From assembly GCA_016844295.1 (NCBI GenBank), contig JAENIV010000037.1:1-7400 (forward strand): a stretch of DNA of 7,400 bases. The letters are read 5' to 3'. A program made the translations under genes and the position numbers. The notes under the pieces are model-generated. The model was not told the DNA's origin and made no database searches. It was given only the letters and a program-made list of their open reading frames with translations. Positions 6,096 through 7,400 of the stretch are shown here, piece after piece. The DNA comes from Candidatus Berkelbacteria bacterium (GTDB lineage: Bacteria; Patescibacteriota; UBA1384; UBA12157; JAENIV01). Numbering within the stretch: position 1 is the first letter of the stretch; the number at the start of each line of letters is the position of its first letter.

Positions 6096-6124
6096 AATAT
6101 AGCAAGATAAAAATATTTCGTCAA
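6096..6124 (-). promoter_or_regulatory. Strong sigma70 promoter of the TIM-barrel genes
   Basis: TTGACG (6124-6119), 17-base spacer, TATATT (6101-6096) on the minus strand: 5 of 6 matches in each box at optimal spacing. Transcription should begin near 6089, leaving a leader of about 43 nt before ATG 6046. Confidence 0.85.
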
Positions 6125-6143
6125 TAATTATGATTTTATATAT

Positions 6144-6172
6144 TTGACTTTTCAGTGATGATTTGGTAATAT
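6144..6172 (+). promoter_or_regulatory. Strong sigma70 promoter of the divergent methyltransferase
   Basis: TTGACT (6144-6149), 17-base spacer, TAATAT (6167-6172): near-consensus boxes at ideal spacing. The start site should be near 6179, giving a leader of about 28 nt. The -35 boxes of this and the opposite promoter are separated by only 19 bp of AT-rich DNA. Confidence 0.85.
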
Positions 6173-6195
6173 TCAACATTAGCGCACCTTGAAAT

Positions 6196-6205
6196 AAGGG
6201 GGTGA
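6196..6205 (+). promoter_or_regulatory. Shine-Dalgarno deciding the methyltransferase start
   Basis: AAGGGGGTGA matches the full anti-SD complement AAGGAGGTGA at 9 of 10 bases. It overlaps the upstream GTG at 6202, so initiation should use the GTG at 6208. Confidence 0.75.
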
Positions 6206-6207
6206 AC

Positions 6208-6927
6208 GTGGCAAAGCCAATACTAACACCTGCGTATCAAATGATCTTGAGCCATAGGTGGAGCCACAACAAAATGGTATCCAGGTCATCAGACGACTTT
6301 CTCTTGATGTGGCGCGGCAGAATTACGCCAAAAGCATTTTGGCATTTATTCAAAGGCCCAGTGCTTGATATTGGTTGTGGCAAGGGAACGTTCGTTAATG
6401 ACCTAACAAGACACGGTTTTGACACTTACGGAGTTGATATTGGTTTCTTTAAGTCCTGGCGCAAAAAAGCCGCCCTCAAGATGAGCCCGGATATTCCTCA
6501 AGATCGACTTGTGGCTGGCATAGGTGAAGATCTTCCTTTTGATGATGAAACCTTTAATACAGTCTTCGATTCTGACGGACCAATCACATACTGTAACAAC
6601 CCTGGCCAATTCGACAGAACATTATCAGAATATTTAAGAGTGCTTAGAAGCGGTGGCCGAATTATTATTACTTCAGCCGAGATTGTCAATGGAGGAAGAT
6701 CATTTATTGTGGCTAATAACTGGCAAATAATTGTTCCTGACGATGCCGAGACTTCCCAAGTACTTGAGCATCATTCTCTCGCTGCCGTTATTTCGAAAAG
6801 TATGGAAACTCAAGAAATCTCAGTACGTACCATCCTTACCAACATTGAGTATGATTCAGTAACGACCCTACATAATGATTTTGGTCTAGGAATTATCACT
6901 AAACTTAAAAGGACCTCAGCCGCATAG
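6208..6927 (+). CDS. Class I SAM-dependent methyltransferase
   Basis: A 239-aa Rossmann-fold methyltransferase (Methyltransf_11-like) of unknown substrate. Motif I is VLDIGCGKGTF (residues 52-62). The SAM-ribose acidic residue is D77 (GVDIG). The EDLPFDDETFNTVFDSDG block (107-124) covers motifs II/III, and LRSGGRIII follows as the next strand. About 50 residues precede the SAM fold, with aromatic and basic residues (HRWSHNK, DDFLLMWRGR) that may form a substrate lid. Start is GTG at 6208, chosen because the Shine-Dalgarno overlaps the earlier in-frame GTG at 6202. The gene is monocistronic, has its own promoter and terminator, and is divergent from the TIM-barrel pair, with which it may be co-regulated (inference). 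It is not closely similar by eye to the methyltransferase at the left edge. Its base composition is lower in GC than the TIM-barrel block. Confidence 0.87.
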   Translation: MAKPILTPAYQMILSHRWSHNKMVSRSSDDFLLMWRGRITPKAFWHLFKGPVLDIGCGKGTFVNDLTRHGFDTYGVDIGFFKSWRKKAALKMSPDIPQDRLVAGIGEDLPFDDETFNTVFDSDGPITYCNNPGQFDRTLSEYLRVLRSGGRIIITSAEIVNGGRSFIVANNWQIIVPDDAETSQVLEHHSLAAVISKSMETQEISVRTILTNIEYDSVTTLHNDFGLGIITKLKRTSAA

Positions 6928-6956
6928 CAGTATGCGGCTTTGTTAAATATTTTTTT
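6918..6956 (+). terminator. Intrinsic terminator overlapping the methyltransferase stop
   Basis: AGCCGCATA (6918-6926) and TATGCGGCT (6931-6939) form a perfect 9-bp stem with a GCAG loop, followed by a T-rich tail (6939-6956). The TAG stop (6925-6927) lies at the top of the stem, so the last three sense codons are within the hairpin. Confidence 0.88.
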
Positions 6957-6970
6957 AGATTTCGTCTAAC

Positions 6971-6996
6971 AAAAAACGGGCCGAGAGTTCGACCCG
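6971..6996 (-). terminator. Intrinsic terminator of the CPBP protease gene
   Basis: On the minus strand CGGG-T-CGA (6996-6989) pairs with TCG-G-CCCG (6984-6977) through one mismatch, followed directly by six T (6976-6971). It starts two bases after the TAG stop and faces the methyltransferase terminator, closing a convergent gene pair. Confidence 0.75.
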
Positions 6997-6997
6997 C

Positions 6998-7400
6998 CTA
7001 GAAATATCTTGATCGTTGAAAATTTCGTCCAGTAATTGCCATCCACGCATTGCATACTAAGGGTATAAGGAATCTGAGAAGTAACGGGAATATCAGCATG
7101 AAAAAAACATTCCAGCAAAGGTGGATCCAGAAACATCGGTATAACGATTGATGTAAAACTGCTTGATAGGCGAGGATAAAGCCGAGGATCGTTGTTATGC
7201 TGAATCGCCAAATTCTCCAGCCAATACCCTGAGATGATTCCACCACGCCTGGCATCCCAGATAGATTTCCTCGATTGATCCAGTTCTTAGTCGCGTGCAG
7301 GGCTCCGAAGACTAAACTACTGATGATAACGGCTACCCAGACAGTCTTGGTCAATGACGGAAACAAGAGCATGAGCGGTGCGCGGAATACTATTTCTTCC
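6998..7400 (-). CDS. CPBP-family (Abi/CAAX-type) intramembrane metalloprotease, N-terminus beyond window
   Basis: The reading frame stays open to the right edge, so the N-terminal half is outside the window; 134 codons are visible. The first visible residues form the EEIVFR glutamate motif (EExxxR, codons 7399-7382). FGALHA follows (FxxxH; H at codon 7297-7295) and later HLCWN (HxxxN), which is the full catalytic/metal signature of CPBP glutamic-type intramembrane proteases. Several hydrophobic helices surround these motifs, and the protein ends in a basic tail. Relatives process prenylated proteins in eukaryotes and act in bacteriocin self-immunity or peptide maturation in some bacteria; the role here is unknown. 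An internal ATG at 7372 would remove the catalytic glutamates and is not the start. The gene converges on the methyltransferase, with back-to-back terminators between them. Confidence 0.85.
   Translation of the reverse strand, partial: EEIVFRAPLMLLFPSLTKTVWVAVIISSLVFGALHATKNWINRGNLSGMPGVVESSQGIGWRIWRFSITTILGFILAYQAVLHQSLYRCFWIHLCWNVFFMLIFPLLLRFLIPLVCNAWMAITGRNFQRSRYF

Noticed and set aside
6202..6204. GTG at 6202 as methyltransferase start
   Set aside because: It overlaps the Shine-Dalgarno itself; GTG at 6208 has correct spacing.

Overview
The window looks like a bacterial chromosome or metagenomic contig. The sigma70-type -35/-10 pairs, good Shine-Dalgarno sites and simple intrinsic terminators are bacterial. 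TGA is used as a stop, so the code is not one that reassigns it. Compact, mostly co-directional genes with a sugar-nucleotide/surface-glycan block, short structured intergenic regions and an overall AT-leaning composition would suit a Patescibacteria/CPR or similar uncultured lineage, but this assignment is an inference of low to moderate confidence.

Left block (1-3473, all minus strand; read right to left). A ten-helix DMT/EamA-family transporter (2592-3473) is followed by a gene-free stretch of 285 bases packed with stem-loops and a likely promoter. Then come a Gfo/Idh/MocA sugar-nucleotide dehydrogenase (1329-2306), a left-handed beta-helix N-acetyltransferase of the WlbB/WbpD type (613-1284), and a class I SAM methyltransferase cut by the left window edge (1-590). 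The dehydrogenase and acetyltransferase are the oxidation and acetylation steps expected for a 3-acetamido (2,3-diacetamido) sugar nucleotide. The aminotransferase that should act between them is not in the window.

Central block (3505-6124, minus strand). Two large TIM-barrel proteins lie in tandem, 4835-6046 and 3572-4714. They appear to be diverged paralogues of the AP-endonuclease-2 / xylose-isomerase-like fold. The downstream protein keeps almost the whole metal-ligand series of endonuclease IV; the upstream one keeps only part of it. Each gene has its own candidate promoter and terminator. This block is visibly more GC-rich than its flanks. It is the best candidate here for an undescribed function.

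Right block (6125-7400). A class I SAM methyltransferase (6208-6927, plus strand) is transcribed divergently from the TIM-barrel pair. The two strong promoters are back to back, with only 19 bp between their -35 boxes. The methyltransferase ends in a terminator that overlaps its stop codon. It converges on a CPBP (Abi/CAAX-type) intramembrane protease gene on the minus strand that runs off the right edge. Its three signature motifs (EExxxR, FxxxH, HxxxN) are all visible. No RNA gene, CRISPR array, IS element or origin was seen.
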